Shown: in pieces, positions 8,991-17,965 of the stretch | Layout of the letters: every line of letters starts with the position of its first letter | Position numbering within the stretch: position 1 is the first letter of the stretch | Origin: Burkholderia cepacia ATCC 25416 | GTDB lineage: Bacteria; Pseudomonadota; Gammaproteobacteria; Burkholderiales; Burkholderiaceae | Length of the DNA stretch: 64,000 nt | NCBI RefSeq assembly: GCF_001411495.1 | Contig: NZ_CP012982.1 | Coordinates: 2,232,001 to 2,296,000, forward strand | Direction: 5' to 3' | Translations under genes and position numbers: made by a program | The notes under the pieces: model-generated | Database searches by the model: none | Seen by the model: only the letters and a program-made list of their open reading frames with translations | Told to the model about the DNA's origin: nothing

Positions 8991-10082
8991 ATGCTTACCG
9001 ATCCAGCAAAGTATGGCGATGCCCGCGGCGCCACGCCTGACCGGCTGCGCACGGCCGCGTGGCTGCAGTACCTGATCGAATATCTCGACGCTGCCGCTTG
9101 CGTAGCGATGGCGGCTGATGGTGGCGACAAGACCGTCGCCGCGTCGCAGGCGATACGGATGCGAACAGGCGCGAATCTGTCGCGTGGCGCAACGGCCGTG
9201 CTTCACGGGCTCGCGCCGTGGATCGCATCGGACGGCGGCGCCTGCGAATGCGACCTGACCGACCCGCGCGGCGCATGCTCGCATGTGCCTTCGATACGGC
9301 AACTCGCCGAAGCCGAACGCTGCTGCCCCGGGTCGCGTGCCGCGTTCGACACCGCACACGGCGTGATCGATGCATGCGCATTCGACGATCCCGATGTCGG
9401 CTGGGCCGCACTCGGGCGGATTGCCGGCGGTCTCGAATGCAGCGGGGGGGATGCCGGCGCATGCACCGCACATGAGACGGGCGCGCAGGGCGACACGCTG
9501 CCTGCGAAGAATCTGAGAGACAGGCTCGCCGTCATCGCGGCGGCGAGCGGAGAAACGTCGACCCTGCCGGGCGCCGTCATCGACGCGATCGTGCTGCGTG
9601 TATGCGGGCCACGCGACGATGCATCGCGCATCGACGAGATGGCTGCGCTCGTGACGTTCTCGGCCGTGCTCGCTGCCGGCAACGGGACCTCCATCGCCGC
9701 GTATGGCGGTCAGCACAACCTCGTTGCGCGGGCGATCCGCACGCATCGCGCTGATCTGGCGTCGGTGGACGGGGTGCTCGCGGCGTTGTCCGTGTGCAGG
9801 CTGGATCGACTCGTCGGCGCGGGCAGCTTTTGGGCTTATTACCTGCTGGCGGGTATCGCGATCGCAGCGCCTGACGCCGTGCGGGAAATCGGTCGCCGTT
9901 TTCATGGCGACGAGTGGCAGGCGTGCCTCGATCACGTGCTCGCGTGGCCGGCGGTCAGCCGCTTCGGGCCGAAGGAGGACGTCGCGTTCGATCACCTGCG
10001 TGGCGCAATGAGCCTGACATCTCGATGGAATCCGATCGTCCGCGGGAAGCGGATGCGCAAGCGTGCCGGTGTAGCGCCCTGA
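8991..10082 (+). CDS. Unrecognised cytoplasmic protein, Cys-rich N-terminal half
   Basis: I do not recognise this 363-residue protein. No signal peptide or membrane helix is evident. Residues about 80-170 hold many Cys, including a CECD...C group, a CCPG pair and several single Cys, which might bind metal. The C-terminal half is mostly helical with a hydrophobic FWAYYLLAGIAIAA stretch near residue 285 and ends in a basic tail (RGKRMRKR). The ATG at 8991 follows CGGAAGACCC. Its base composition matches the neighbouring genes. It lies downstream of the PraB-like pair, but the 230-base gap makes co-transcription uncertain. Confidence 0.6.
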   Translation: MLTDPAKYGDARGATPDRLRTAAWLQYLIEYLDAAACVAMAADGGDKTVAASQAIRMRTGANLSRGATAVLHGLAPWIASDGGACECDLTDPRGACSHVPSIRQLAEAERCCPGSRAAFDTAHGVIDACAFDDPDVGWAALGRIAGGLECSGGDAGACTAHETGAQGDTLPAKNLRDRLAVIAAASGETSTLPGAVIDAIVLRVCGPRDDASRIDEMAALVTFSAVLAAGNGTSIAAYGGQHNLVARAIRTHRADLASVDGVLAALSVCRLDRLVGAGSFWAYYLLAGIAIAAPDAVREIGRRFHGDEWQACLDHVLAWPAVSRFGPKEDVAFDHLRGAMSLTSRWNPIVRGKRMRKRAGVAP

Positions 10083-10571
10083 TTCCACGAGCAAGGGGGC
10101 AAGGCCGGCTGACGCGCCAGCTTTTCCGAAGCCTCTTTCGAAGTAATCCGCAAGGATGCCAAACGATTCGCGTACGCGCATCCTGATTCGCGCGCCATGC
10201 CGGACCCCGTTCGCTCACGCGAACGGGCATCGGGCGGCAGCGCGCCGAGCCGTCATGCCGTCACCAGTCCACACTGGCCGCACACCGCACACCGCACACC
10301 GCACACCGCACACCGCACACCGCACACCGCACACCGCACACCGCACACCGCACACCACGCCATCCATCCCGCCTGCGCGCCCCGATTCCGGCGCCATCGC
10401 CCGAACGCAGTATGATTCCGCAAACGATGCCGGCGACCGCTTCGACGTCACTGCCCGCCCGCGTCGCCGAAGATCTGCCAAGCTTGCTGTAAGCCGGACG
10501 CAAACAGCCGCAGTGTGAGAGCGCTGCCGCGAACCCGCGTTCCGACCACCTTCATCGAAACGGTCAGTCAG
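10083..10571. other. Intergenic region with heptamer repeat, upstream of the glycosyltransferase operon
   Basis: It contains a 7-base tandem repeat (listed separately) and otherwise no gene I can support. The open frames here are produced by the repeat itself (His-Thr-Ala and related periodic peptides). Confidence 0.5.
10281..10356. repeat. Heptanucleotide tandem repeat (CACACCG)n
   Basis: Ten perfect consecutive copies of CACACCG (10281-10350) are followed by a partial copy CACACC (10351-10356). Seven is not a multiple of three, so copy-number change would shift any frame reading through it. It lies about 215 bases before the start of the glycosyltransferase gene. Confidence 0.95.
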
Positions 10572-11714
10572 ATGTCAAAGCAAAACAAGAAAATCCTCCT
10601 CCTGAGCGTCAGCGCCGGCGCCGGCCATACCCGAGCGGCCGAAGCGATCCGCGCATTCGCCGACCACCATCCCGCCGGCATCGAAGCCACCCACCTGGAC
10701 GTGATGGATTTCGTGTCCACCGGCTTCCGCAAGCTGTACACCGATCTCTACATCAAGCTCGTCAGCAGCCAGCCGGCGCTGTGGGGCTACCTGTACCAGA
10801 AGACGGACGAAGTCGATCCCGCCGCCCCGTCGCAGAAGATCCGGCGTGCGATCGAGCGGCTCAATTGCCGGCCGCTGCTCGCGGAGATCGAACGCCAGCG
10901 CCCGGACGCGATCATCTGCACGCACTTCCTGCCGGCCGAGCTGCTGTCGCGCGAGATCCGCAAGGAGCGCGTCGACACGCCGGTGTGGGTGCAGGTCACC
11001 GATTTCGACCTGCACAGCATGTGGGTCGTGCCGAACATGCGCGGTTATTTCGCGGCCAACGACGAGATCGCGTGGCGCATGCATGCCCGCGGCATGGCGC
11101 CTGAAACGGTGCACGTCAGCGGCATCCCGATCATGCCGGCGTTCGGCCAGCCGCTCGATCGCGCGGCCTGCGCGGCCGAGTACGGCCTCGATCCCGCGCG
11201 CCCGACCTTCCTGATGATGTCCGGCGGCGCGGGCCTCGGCGGGCTCGACGTGCTGGCGGCGCGCCTGCTCGGGATGGATGCCGACTTCCAGCTGATCGCG
11301 CTGGCCGGCAAGAACCAGGCGATGCTGGCATCGTTGCAGGAACTGGCCGCGCAACATCCGGGCCGGTTGTTTCCGCAGGGCTTCACGCAGCAGGTCGAGC
11401 GCCTGATGGCCTGCGCCGACCTCGTCATCACGAAGCCGGGCGGCCTGACGACGTCCGAATGTCTCGCGATGCAGTTGCCGATGATCGTCAACTCGCCGAT
11501 TCCGGGCCAGGAAGAGCGCAATGCGGATTTCCTGCTCGAACAGGGTGTCGCGCTGAAGGCGATCGACGATGACGCGCTCGTCTACCGGATCCGCGCGCTG
11601 CTGCAGGCGCCGGAGCGTCTCGCCGACATGCGCCGCCGCCTCACGCCGCTCGGCCGGCCGCTCGCCGGCCGCTTCGTGCTCGATCGCGTGCTGGGCCTGG
11701 AGCCCGCCGCATGA
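10572..11714 (+). CDS. MGDG-synthase/MurG-like glycosyltransferase
   Basis: The 380-residue enzyme starts at ATG 10572 (MSKQNKKILLLSVSAGAGH). The N-terminal GAGHTRAAEA motif (about residues 16-25) is characteristic of the MGDG synthase family (GT28), which transfers sugars to diacylglycerol. The C-terminal donor domain carries ITKPGGLTTSECLA (about 285-298) and a nearby PGQEERN segment (about 308-314), the usual nucleotide-sugar site. In other proteobacteria such enzymes make phosphorus-free glycolipids. I found no convincing Pho box here. It overlaps the next gene by four bases (ATGA) and leads a three-gene operon. Confidence 0.82.
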   Translation: MSKQNKKILLLSVSAGAGHTRAAEAIRAFADHHPAGIEATHLDVMDFVSTGFRKLYTDLYIKLVSSQPALWGYLYQKTDEVDPAAPSQKIRRAIERLNCRPLLAEIERQRPDAIICTHFLPAELLSREIRKERVDTPVWVQVTDFDLHSMWVVPNMRGYFAANDEIAWRMHARGMAPETVHVSGIPIMPAFGQPLDRAACAAEYGLDPARPTFLMMSGGAGLGGLDVLAARLLGMDADFQLIALAGKNQAMLASLQELAAQHPGRLFPQGFTQQVERLMACADLVITKPGGLTTSECLAMQLPMIVNSPIPGQEERNADFLLEQGVALKAIDDDALVYRIRALLQAPERLADMRRRLTPLGRPLAGRFVLDRVLGLEPAA

Positions 11715-12205
11715 GCGTCGTGCGCTTCGTGCCGACGCGCCATACGCTGTTTGTCGTTGCATGGGTCGTGTTGCTCGCGTATTTCTTCGCGAACGTGGAG
11801 ATCCAGATCGAAGGCAGCGCGGGCTGGGCGGCCAACCTGCCGACGTGGCGCATCGAGCATCACTGGCTGCTCGACATCTTCTGGGGCGGGCGGCCGATGA
11901 CCGGCTACCACGCGTGGGTGTTCCCGTTCGTCGCGCTGTTCTTTCACTGGCCGGCCGTGTTCAACGGACGGTGGTCGTGGCGCATCGAAGCGCGGATCGT
12001 CGCGTGCATCATGGTGTTCTGGCTGACCGAGGATTTCCTGTGGTTCGTGCTGAATCCGGCCTACGGTCTCACCCGCTTCAATCCGGCCAACGTGCCGTGG
12101 CATATCCATTGGTTCGGCGTGGCACCGACCGACTACTGGACGATGAGCGCCGCCGCGATCGTGCTGTTCATTCTTTCCCGCGAGCGCAAGCGCGCGTTCT
12201 ACTGA
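11711..12205 (+). CDS. Small integral membrane protein of the glycosyltransferase operon
   Basis: This 164-residue protein has four likely transmembrane helices (about residues 12-30, 70-84, 94-114 and 140-157) and unusually many Trp and His residues between them (HHW, FWGG, FHWP, WHIHWF). It starts inside the stop of the glycosyltransferase gene (ATGA overlap), so the two are translationally coupled. I do not recognise the family. The His/Trp-rich lumenal or periplasmic loops could form a metal or head-group site. Given its context it may act in glycolipid synthesis or transport, which is inference. Confidence 0.7.
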   Translation: MSVVRFVPTRHTLFVVAWVVLLAYFFANVEIQIEGSAGWAANLPTWRIEHHWLLDIFWGGRPMTGYHAWVFPFVALFFHWPAVFNGRWSWRIEARIVACIMVFWLTEDFLWFVLNPAYGLTRFNPANVPWHIHWFGVAPTDYWTMSAAAIVLFILSRERKRAFY

Positions 12206-12218
12206 TCCCCGACCCGAC

Positions 12219-12809
12219 ATGAAACTCGCCTTCATTGCCGTGCTTTCCGTCACGCTCGCCGGGCTCGTGCAGCTGGCCCATGCGGACCCGGCCTCCGAGG
12301 TGTCCGCCCGGCCGAGGCCGATCAAATGGGCGCAGGGTGTGACCGATGCGCATGTGAACAACCTGCATCGGATCACGCCGACGCTGTACCGCAGTGCGCA
12401 GCTGTCGCGCGCGGATGTGCCGGAACTGCAGAAGCTCGGCATTCGCAAGGTCATCAGCTTCCGTTCGTTTCACGCGGACGACAGCATCCTGGCCGGCACG
12501 CAGATCAAGATGCAGCGCATCCGGATCAACACCTGGGACATCCGCGACGAAGACATGGTCGCGGCGCTGAAGGCGCTGCGTACGGCCGACCAGGACGGCC
12601 CGGTGCTGATCCACTGCCAGCACGGCGCCGATCGTACCGGCCTCGTGTCGGCGTTGTACCGGATGGTGTACCAGGGCTGGACGCGCGAGCAGGCGCTCGA
12701 CGAACTGCAGCATGGCGGCTACGGGTTCCATCCGATCTGGCAGAACATCACGAACTACCTGAAGCGCGTGGATGTCGAGCGGTTGCGGCAGGAGGTCAAT
12801 AGCGGCTGA
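12219..12809 (+). CDS. Exported dual-specificity/tyrosine phosphatase-like protein
   Basis: The 196-residue protein has a signal peptide of about 22 residues ending in AHA. The catalytic loop HCQHGADRTG (about residues 131-140) is a canonical CX5R P-loop of cysteine phosphatases, and an Asp in the upstream WDIRDEDM segment (about 107-114) could be the general acid. N-terminal YRSAQLSRADVPELQKLGI is typical of bacterial DSP/PTP-like proteins. Its export points to a periplasmic phospholipid head-group or phosphoprotein substrate. It follows the membrane-protein gene by 13 bases and closes the operon before a strong terminator. Confidence 0.83.
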   Translation: MKLAFIAVLSVTLAGLVQLAHADPASEVSARPRPIKWAQGVTDAHVNNLHRITPTLYRSAQLSRADVPELQKLGIRKVISFRSFHADDSILAGTQIKMQRIRINTWDIRDEDMVAALKALRTADQDGPVLIHCQHGADRTGLVSALYRMVYQGWTREQALDELQHGGYGFHPIWQNITNYLKRVDVERLRQEVNSG

Positions 12810-12821
12810 GCCGGAAAGGAA

Positions 12822-12860
12822 AAACGCCGCCGACGGGAACCGTCGGCGGCGTTTCTTTTT
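12822..12860 (+). terminator. Rho-independent terminator, probably bidirectional
   Basis: A perfect 15-base stem (12822-12836 and 12840-12854, loop GAA) is followed by CTTTTT. A-rich sequence on the left would give a T run on the other strand. It ends the glycosyltransferase-phosphatase operon. Before the cassette insertion it probably also ended the convergent betA transcript. Confidence 0.88.
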
Positions 12861-12886
12861 GGGCGGCCGGGCAACACCGCCGCCGT

Positions 12887-12990
12887 CGTCAAACCGTCTC
12901 CGGTTGCCGCACGGCCTTCGCGACATTCCGCGCCATCGCCCCATTCGCGACGAAGTGAGGCACGTTCGCGCGCGCGCGAGTGGTTGCAAA
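12887..12990 (-). pseudogene. Relic of the betA 3' end (left flank of the T6SS cassette)
   Basis: Bases 12887-12964 match 18182-18259, the true 3' end of betA, with three differences in 78; similarity then decays to about 12990. On the reverse strand it still encodes [20 protein letters not shown] followed by PETV and the stop, the C terminus of choline dehydrogenase. Nothing upstream encodes the rest of the enzyme, so it is a non-functional duplicate. It lies in direct orientation relative to the right copy and directly next to the terminator at 12822-12860. Confidence 0.88.
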
Positions 12991-13225
12991 CCTTGTCAAA
13001 GATATCGATCGTCGATTCGCGCATCGATTCACTTCATCCTGGCTTATTTCCCGATGTAAATACCTTGCTGCAGGCTTGTTCAATGGTATGCAGTGCTTGT
13101 GAAAATCGCTCGATGAATTTCAGATTCGTCCGATAGACGTTAAGGCGATTGCCCGGTACTTTTGATCCCCGCCCAACAGGTGCCAACGCTATTCGCTATA
13201 GCGGGACAGGCAAGGGGGAAACCTG

Positions 13226-14152
13226 ATGATCACAAAGCTTGAACTACAGCATTGGTCTCGCCGGGTGGTGGAAGCACTGCCACATACAAACTGGACGTCG
13301 CTGACGCAGGGGCCACGTCCGTGGCTTTGCCTGAGCGGTACTCACAGCGATTTGCTCGAAGAGGAAGTCCAGGCCGTGACTCGGCGGTTCCAGTATCGCT
13401 GGGTCTGGCGCGATACCGCCTGGGAGTATGGTGTTCCGGGCTACCGACAGGGGCCGCTGCTGGTTCCCCTTGACGAACCGCTCCATGCACAGGCCGTCGA
13501 ATGCTGGCTACGCCAGCAGGCCGGATTTATCTTGCTGGGTCCCGACGAAGAAGACGCCTTGGTTTTCCACCTCCAGCGATTGCGTTTGCTGGAGACATCC
13601 GACGGCTTTCCGATCAGCATCGGCCTGCATGCCGGGCGACCCCTCGAAGAACTTTGCGAAGGGTTGCCGGCGCATCGCCTGTCCGAGCTGTTCGACCCCA
13701 TCAAAAGCTTCATCTGGTATGCGGGCGACGAGCGGACGGGTGAGTGGCTGTTTGCCGATGTACCGGCTACCGATCGCCCGACATCAGTGCCCGAAGGGCC
13801 CGTCACGTTGACGTTGTACGACGAGATCGCCCTCGATCAGGCCAGCCTTGCGTGGTTCATGCGCGACTGCGCCCGCGCGTTCCGTCAATGCTTTCCTGCC
13901 TATGACCATCCGGACAATGAACCGGTGCTATGGCGGCATCTGGTCCACTTTGCCAACGAAGCGACCGACCAACTGGCGCTCACCACGGAGCGCGACGTGC
14001 GCCATTACATGGAACTGCGCTTCCGGTATTCGCATGAACTGTTTGCCAAGGATGCCGCGTTGCGTGACATCTTGATCCAGCGGCAGGTGGATGGGAAGCA
14101 GCGGCTGTTCGCAGCCGAAGCGCGGCTCAAGACACTCGCTCCGACGGCGTAA
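13226..14152 (+). CDS. DUF4123-type T6SS effector adaptor/chaperone
   Basis: The 308-residue protein starts at ATG 13226 after AAGGGGGAAACCTG. The N-terminal half shows the DUF4123 layout: an aromatic W-rich first strand pair, a PLLVPL segment (about residues 76-81), then a GFILLGPDEEDALVFHLQRL stretch (about 95-114). DUF4123 proteins are adaptors that load T6SS effectors onto VgrG spikes and are encoded just upstream of their cargo. The next gene, eleven bases downstream, is such an effector. No vgrG or PAAR gene lies in the window. Confidence 0.78.
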   Translation: MITKLELQHWSRRVVEALPHTNWTSLTQGPRPWLCLSGTHSDLLEEEVQAVTRRFQYRWVWRDTAWEYGVPGYRQGPLLVPLDEPLHAQAVECWLRQQAGFILLGPDEEDALVFHLQRLRLLETSDGFPISIGLHAGRPLEELCEGLPAHRLSELFDPIKSFIWYAGDERTGEWLFADVPATDRPTSVPEGPVTLTLYDEIALDQASLAWFMRDCARAFRQCFPAYDHPDNEPVLWRHLVHFANEATDQLALTTERDVRHYMELRFRYSHELFAKDAALRDILIQRQVDGKQRLFAAEARLKTLAPTA

Positions 14153-14162
14153 GGAAATGATG

Positions 14163-16889
14163 ATGGCAACGAGGTACGACAAGGCGTTAGGCCCGAATCA
14201 CCCCAGCGAAAAGCAAGTCGGCAAAGCCATCTCGCCGCCGCCGTGCGAGCACGGTATCCCTGTCTATCCGTTGCGATATGGCGTGGCGGACGCCCCGTGT
14301 CATGCGAGCACCGGGTTGAGCAGTCCATACCCGGTACTTTCGGCAGGAAAGCAGCAGGGGCTTCGCATGTTGCGGCCGGGATGCTACCTCTATGTTCGTT
14401 ACCTCAAGCACGGGCGTATGTGGACGCGGCAATACAGCGTGACTGAAAACGGACGCTTCACCGCCCTGTGGTGGACAGAGAAGGACTATCGGAACGAATT
14501 CCCGGGGCGCCATGCGCGAATCGATGGCGGCGCCGACCGACCCTATGTGCTCATTCCCAAGGAGCAGGCAAGCGGCCCGGTGTGGCTGATGGTGAGCGAC
14601 AGCGTGCTCAGTCATCGCGCGTTGTGCGAAATGGAGCGTGATTCAGCGCGTCGGGATTTGCTGATGCGCAAGATCAACCCGCTAGGCGGCAAGCAAGCCC
14701 ACTGCTTCGCAGTTGATCACCTTCCGCAGGCGCTACCGGAGCTTTCCGGGCAGGTCTATCCCTGGAGCGCAAGCTTGCCGAAGAAGGCGACGGGGCAAGC
14801 TGTCGCGGATGCCATGCGGGTTGCCGCGCTTCCTCAGAAGGACATAGACCTGTTCGCGGTGGCACTGCCTGATCCAGTCGGCATGTTGATGGATCTCAAT
14901 CAGTTGGTGGGCGCTGCGCTTCAGGATCAAGAACCTTACGTGACGGAGGCTGCACGCAAGCTCCGTGTCTGGGGAATGATCGAGTCGCTGGCCGACGCGG
15001 CTCGACAGCGTGCTATCCAGGAGGCCGTGACGAGCGTGACGATAGGGGGCGTCAGGACGCACGCCGATTATCCTTATCAGCGCGGCAAGGCCGGCTATGC
15101 CAGTCGTATGCGCTTCGCCGACCATCAGGCCTACGACGCGTTCATCAAGGAGCATCCGAAACGGTTGGCCATTCTTCAGAAAGCGGTGGATGTGGCTGCG
15201 TTGGATTTGTGGGAGGCATTTCAGTCAGTCAAGCCCGCCTATACCACGCTGCTGACGCTTTACGAGAACAAGGACATCGAGAACTTTATCGACAGGCGCC
15301 TGGTCGGTGCCTGCACATTGACAGGTCTGGTCCACCATCCGAAGGGCGAAGCGTACCTAAAGGAATGCGTGACGACGGACGGCTTGACGGGTTTGCTGCA
15401 CGACCTCGTCCTTGGCCATCCGCAAATCGGCGATTGGGTGGACTGGAGCAACAGTGGTGCCGTGGCTGGCGGCCTCATCAACGACACGGTCATCGAGCGT
15501 GCGCAGACCCTGTTGAAGTCGATTCCGGCGGATACCGCGTCACAGCAGTTGAGCGTCATGATCGGCGCGTTGGTTGCCAGGAGCAAACTGCGCAGCCCGG
15601 CGCAGTTCTGGACGAGCGTGTATCGCCCCGCGTTCGAAGCGCTGGAAGGTCAATTGGCAGGGGCGGTACCGGTCAAGCTGAAGGACGCGGGTACTTGGGT
15701 GCGGGACCAATTGGGGATCGAGGGCGGAAACGGCTTCCGGCCCAGGACCGTCGCTCAAAAGGCCAATGAGATGCTCACGCTGTACAAGATGTACGACGTG
15801 CAGCAAGTGCTGAATGACATGGCAGAAGCGCCCGCCAAGCTTCGGCGTGCCCACAATACGCGCGTGGGCCTCGGTGGCCTCGCTGTTATGGTGTCCACCT
15901 ATAACGCGACCATGACTTTCAACGCATTGGGTAAAGAGGATGGATTGACCTTGGCGAATGCATTAGACGTCGGCGGTAAGGTGCTGGGTGTCGGTTCCAG
16001 CGGTTTGTTCATGGCGCAGGTGTATCGAAATCGGCTGTCAAACCTTGCCAGCGAAGCCGGCCAGGAAGCGAAGGCGGGGACGTTGAAGGCATCGGCCAGT
16101 AAGTTGGAGCTCTGGGCTATTGGAACGGCTGCAATTGCGGCACTTGTGCTCGCAGTGAAGGATGGGGGCTTCGGTACGTACGCTGAGCGTGGCGCAGCGG
16201 CCGGCTGGAACGCGGTCAGCGGTGCGATTGCCGGGACAGCAGCCGGTCTGGGGGGGTTATATGTTCTTAGTAGTTTAAATCCCGAATGGCTGGTCGGACT
16301 CGCGCGCAAAGACGTCCTTGTTGCGCGAGTTCCATATGGTGTCGCGAGGATGGGAGCCGGGACGTTAGGCTGGATATTGCTCGGACTGGATGGTCTCTAC
16401 TCAATTGCTCGCGCTGCTCATGATCGCGTTGCCGCCGAACAGGTGGTGACAGATTGGATCGCCCGCAGTACCTGGGGCAATCGACGTAACAACGGTTATT
16501 TCGACCGTACGCCACTTGTACCGTATAAGAGCGATGCCGAGGAACTACAGGCGTTTTATACGTTATTCCTCAAGCCAACCATCACGACGGATATCCAGGT
16601 GCTCAACACCATCGGTACGTTGACTATCCCGGGATTAGGGGAGCTGCGCCGCATTACAATCAATCTCCCGGGGTGGAAACCACAGATCAGCAAATACAAG
16701 CTGACGCAGGCTCACGGCGCGGAGGGTCATGTTGCTATCTACGTGGATCCGGAGCTGGTGGTTGAGCAAGACGGTGTTGGCGTCATCACGTTGTCGAACG
16801 ACGTATTGATCGGCAAGACGGAGGTCGAGTACTGGCCGAACGGCTTCACCGAACCAAATTACGTGCTGCGTGAAAGTAACTACCTATGA
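14163..16889 (+). CDS. T6SS effector, VasX/BTH_I2691-like, probably membrane-active
   Basis: The protein is 908 residues from ATG 14163. Three ATG codons stand in a row (14157, 14160, 14163); the last is preferred because AAGGA at 14151-14155 is correctly spaced from it. The N-terminal part (about residues 24-165) has the layout of the toxin VasX N-terminal region seen in BTH_I2691-type effectors: CEHGIPVYPLRYG, a YLYVRYLKHGR strand and a VSDSVLSHRALCE segment. A long, mainly helical middle follows. The C-terminal third has several hydrophobic stretches (about 560-585, 646-670, 680-705, 725-750), as in pore-forming effectors, and no enzymatic motif is visible. It overlaps the next gene by four bases. 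Confidence 0.8.
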   Translation: MATRYDKALGPNHPSEKQVGKAISPPPCEHGIPVYPLRYGVADAPCHASTGLSSPYPVLSAGKQQGLRMLRPGCYLYVRYLKHGRMWTRQYSVTENGRFTALWWTEKDYRNEFPGRHARIDGGADRPYVLIPKEQASGPVWLMVSDSVLSHRALCEMERDSARRDLLMRKINPLGGKQAHCFAVDHLPQALPELSGQVYPWSASLPKKATGQAVADAMRVAALPQKDIDLFAVALPDPVGMLMDLNQLVGAALQDQEPYVTEAARKLRVWGMIESLADAARQRAIQEAVTSVTIGGVRTHADYPYQRGKAGYASRMRFADHQAYDAFIKEHPKRLAILQKAVDVAALDLWEAFQSVKPAYTTLLTLYENKDIENFIDRRLVGACTLTGLVHHPKGEAYLKECVTTDGLTGLLHDLVLGHPQIGDWVDWSNSGAVAGGLINDTVIERAQTLLKSIPADTASQQLSVMIGALVARSKLRSPAQFWTSVYRPAFEALEGQLAGAVPVKLKDAGTWVRDQLGIEGGNGFRPRTVAQKANEMLTLYKMYDVQQVLNDMAEAPAKLRRAHNTRVGLGGLAVMVSTYNATMTFNALGKEDGLTLANALDVGGKVLGVGSSGLFMAQVYRNRLSNLASEAGQEAKAGTLKASASKLELWAIGTAAIAALVLAVKDGGFGTYAERGAAAGWNAVSGAIAGTAAGLGGLYVLSSLNPEWLVGLARKDVLVARVPYGVARMGAGTLGWILLGLDGLYSIARAAHDRVAAEQVVTDWIARSTWGNRRNNGYFDRTPLVPYKSDAEELQAFYTLFLKPTITTDIQVLNTIGTLTIPGLGELRRITINLPGWKPQISKYKLTQAHGAEGHVAIYVDPELVVEQDGVGVITLSNDVLIGKTEVEYWPNGFTEPNYVLRESNYL

Positions 16890-17965
16890 CTACAACTCAG
16901 GACGATCCCAGCCTGCAGCCGCCGGATGCAGCGAGTTTCGAAAAACAAATCGAGGCGCTCCGTACCAAAAGCGACCATATCGGTTTGCCGAGTATCACGA
17001 TCGCGATGTGGCCGCCCAGAGTGTGTTTCAGTGACGACGTGTCAGATCCACACATGTTCAACGAGCGCTATATCGAGCCAGATTTTTTGCGCGGACAGTG
17101 CTTGCTGATTATGTATTTTTTTGCATTGGCTCACAATCTTACGCTTTCTGCATTTCTATATTCTTTGTCGTCTTCATGGGGCGATCCTCAAAGAAATAAT
17201 CTGGTTGATTTATTTCAAGTAAGCGGAACATACCTGATTTTTCTATTTTTCTATGGATTTATCTTCCGGCTTGCGGCGATGGGTGCGATATCGCCATCGC
17301 CTCGATTTAATCGCCAAGCGCAACTTGTACACGTACCGTCGGGTCACCAGATACTGCATCTTCGATGGCGCGATGTTCGACCGATCACTAAAATCGGCCA
17401 GACATTGAACGGCCGCTTTCGCCTTCAGCTTTATTTCCCGCAGCCGCGTCTGGAATTCGGCAAGGTATCCGAAAATTTTATTCGAAAGTGCTACAGCGAG
17501 CCGTTTGGTTTGGGTGGTGACTTTGCTTCGGGTGATGGCACGACCTTTTGGGCCAATCTGGATCGCCTCGAGTTCATCCGTCGCTACATGGAGCACGGCC
17601 TTGAGGCGATTCAACCCGATGATCATCTGCGAAGACTCGGCGGCGTACACAAACCGAGCGGCTTTCCGGTGAGCACGCCCAACCCGGATTGGTGGGACCT
17701 GTATGTCAGTCGCCCCTTTGTACGCTTGCTCTACTGGTGTGCGACCGGACCGCTGATCGACTGGTGGGTGACACGCAAGAAGGCCGCCTACAGGTGGCCC
17801 GAGGAGGTGGAGCGCTTGTGTGCCCCGGATGCGGATTTGAGCGGCTTCGACACGACGCCTGTCAAATCGCGCACGGACGTGTTCTACCGCTATGCCGGTG
17901 ATCGCGGCTACGAACTGGTCGATGCCAAAGGGCGTCCGATCTCGGTGTCAGTCGTGTCGCGATAG
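16886..17965 (+). CDS. Candidate immunity protein of the T6SS effector (DUF6708-like)
   Basis: This 359-residue protein starts in the stop of the effector gene (ATGA overlap), the usual place for an immunity gene. Two membrane segments lie at about residues 72-92 and 108-132, leaving a C-terminal soluble domain of about 220 residues containing HLRWRDVRPI and many aromatic residues. An inner-membrane immunity protein fits a membrane-targeting effector. The layout resembles proteins I know as DUF6708, but I cannot verify that. The stretch 17090-17290 is distinctly AT-rich with codons unlike the neighbours, pointing to recent transfer. Confidence 0.65.
   Translation: MTTTQDDPSLQPPDAASFEKQIEALRTKSDHIGLPSITIAMWPPRVCFSDDVSDPHMFNERYIEPDFLRGQCLLIMYFFALAHNLTLSAFLYSLSSSWGDPQRNNLVDLFQVSGTYLIFLFFYGFIFRLAAMGAISPSPRFNRQAQLVHVPSGHQILHLRWRDVRPITKIGQTLNGRFRLQLYFPQPRLEFGKVSENFIRKCYSEPFGLGGDFASGDGTTFWANLDRLEFIRRYMEHGLEAIQPDDHLRRLGGVHKPSGFPVSTPNPDWWDLYVSRPFVRLLYWCATGPLIDWWVTRKKAAYRWPEEVERLCAPDADLSGFDTTPVKSRTDVFYRYAGDRGYELVDAKGRPISVSVVSR

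Noticed and set aside
10281..10356. Possible CRISPR array
   Set aside because: Seven-base contiguous units without spacers; it is a simple tandem repeat.
10156..10518. Open frames reading through the heptamer repeat (periodic His/Thr/Ala peptides)
   Set aside because: Length and composition come from the repeat itself, with no family features or ribosome site.
10360..10571. Pho box upstream of the glycosyltransferase operon
   Set aside because: No paired CTGTCAT-like repeats could be found.
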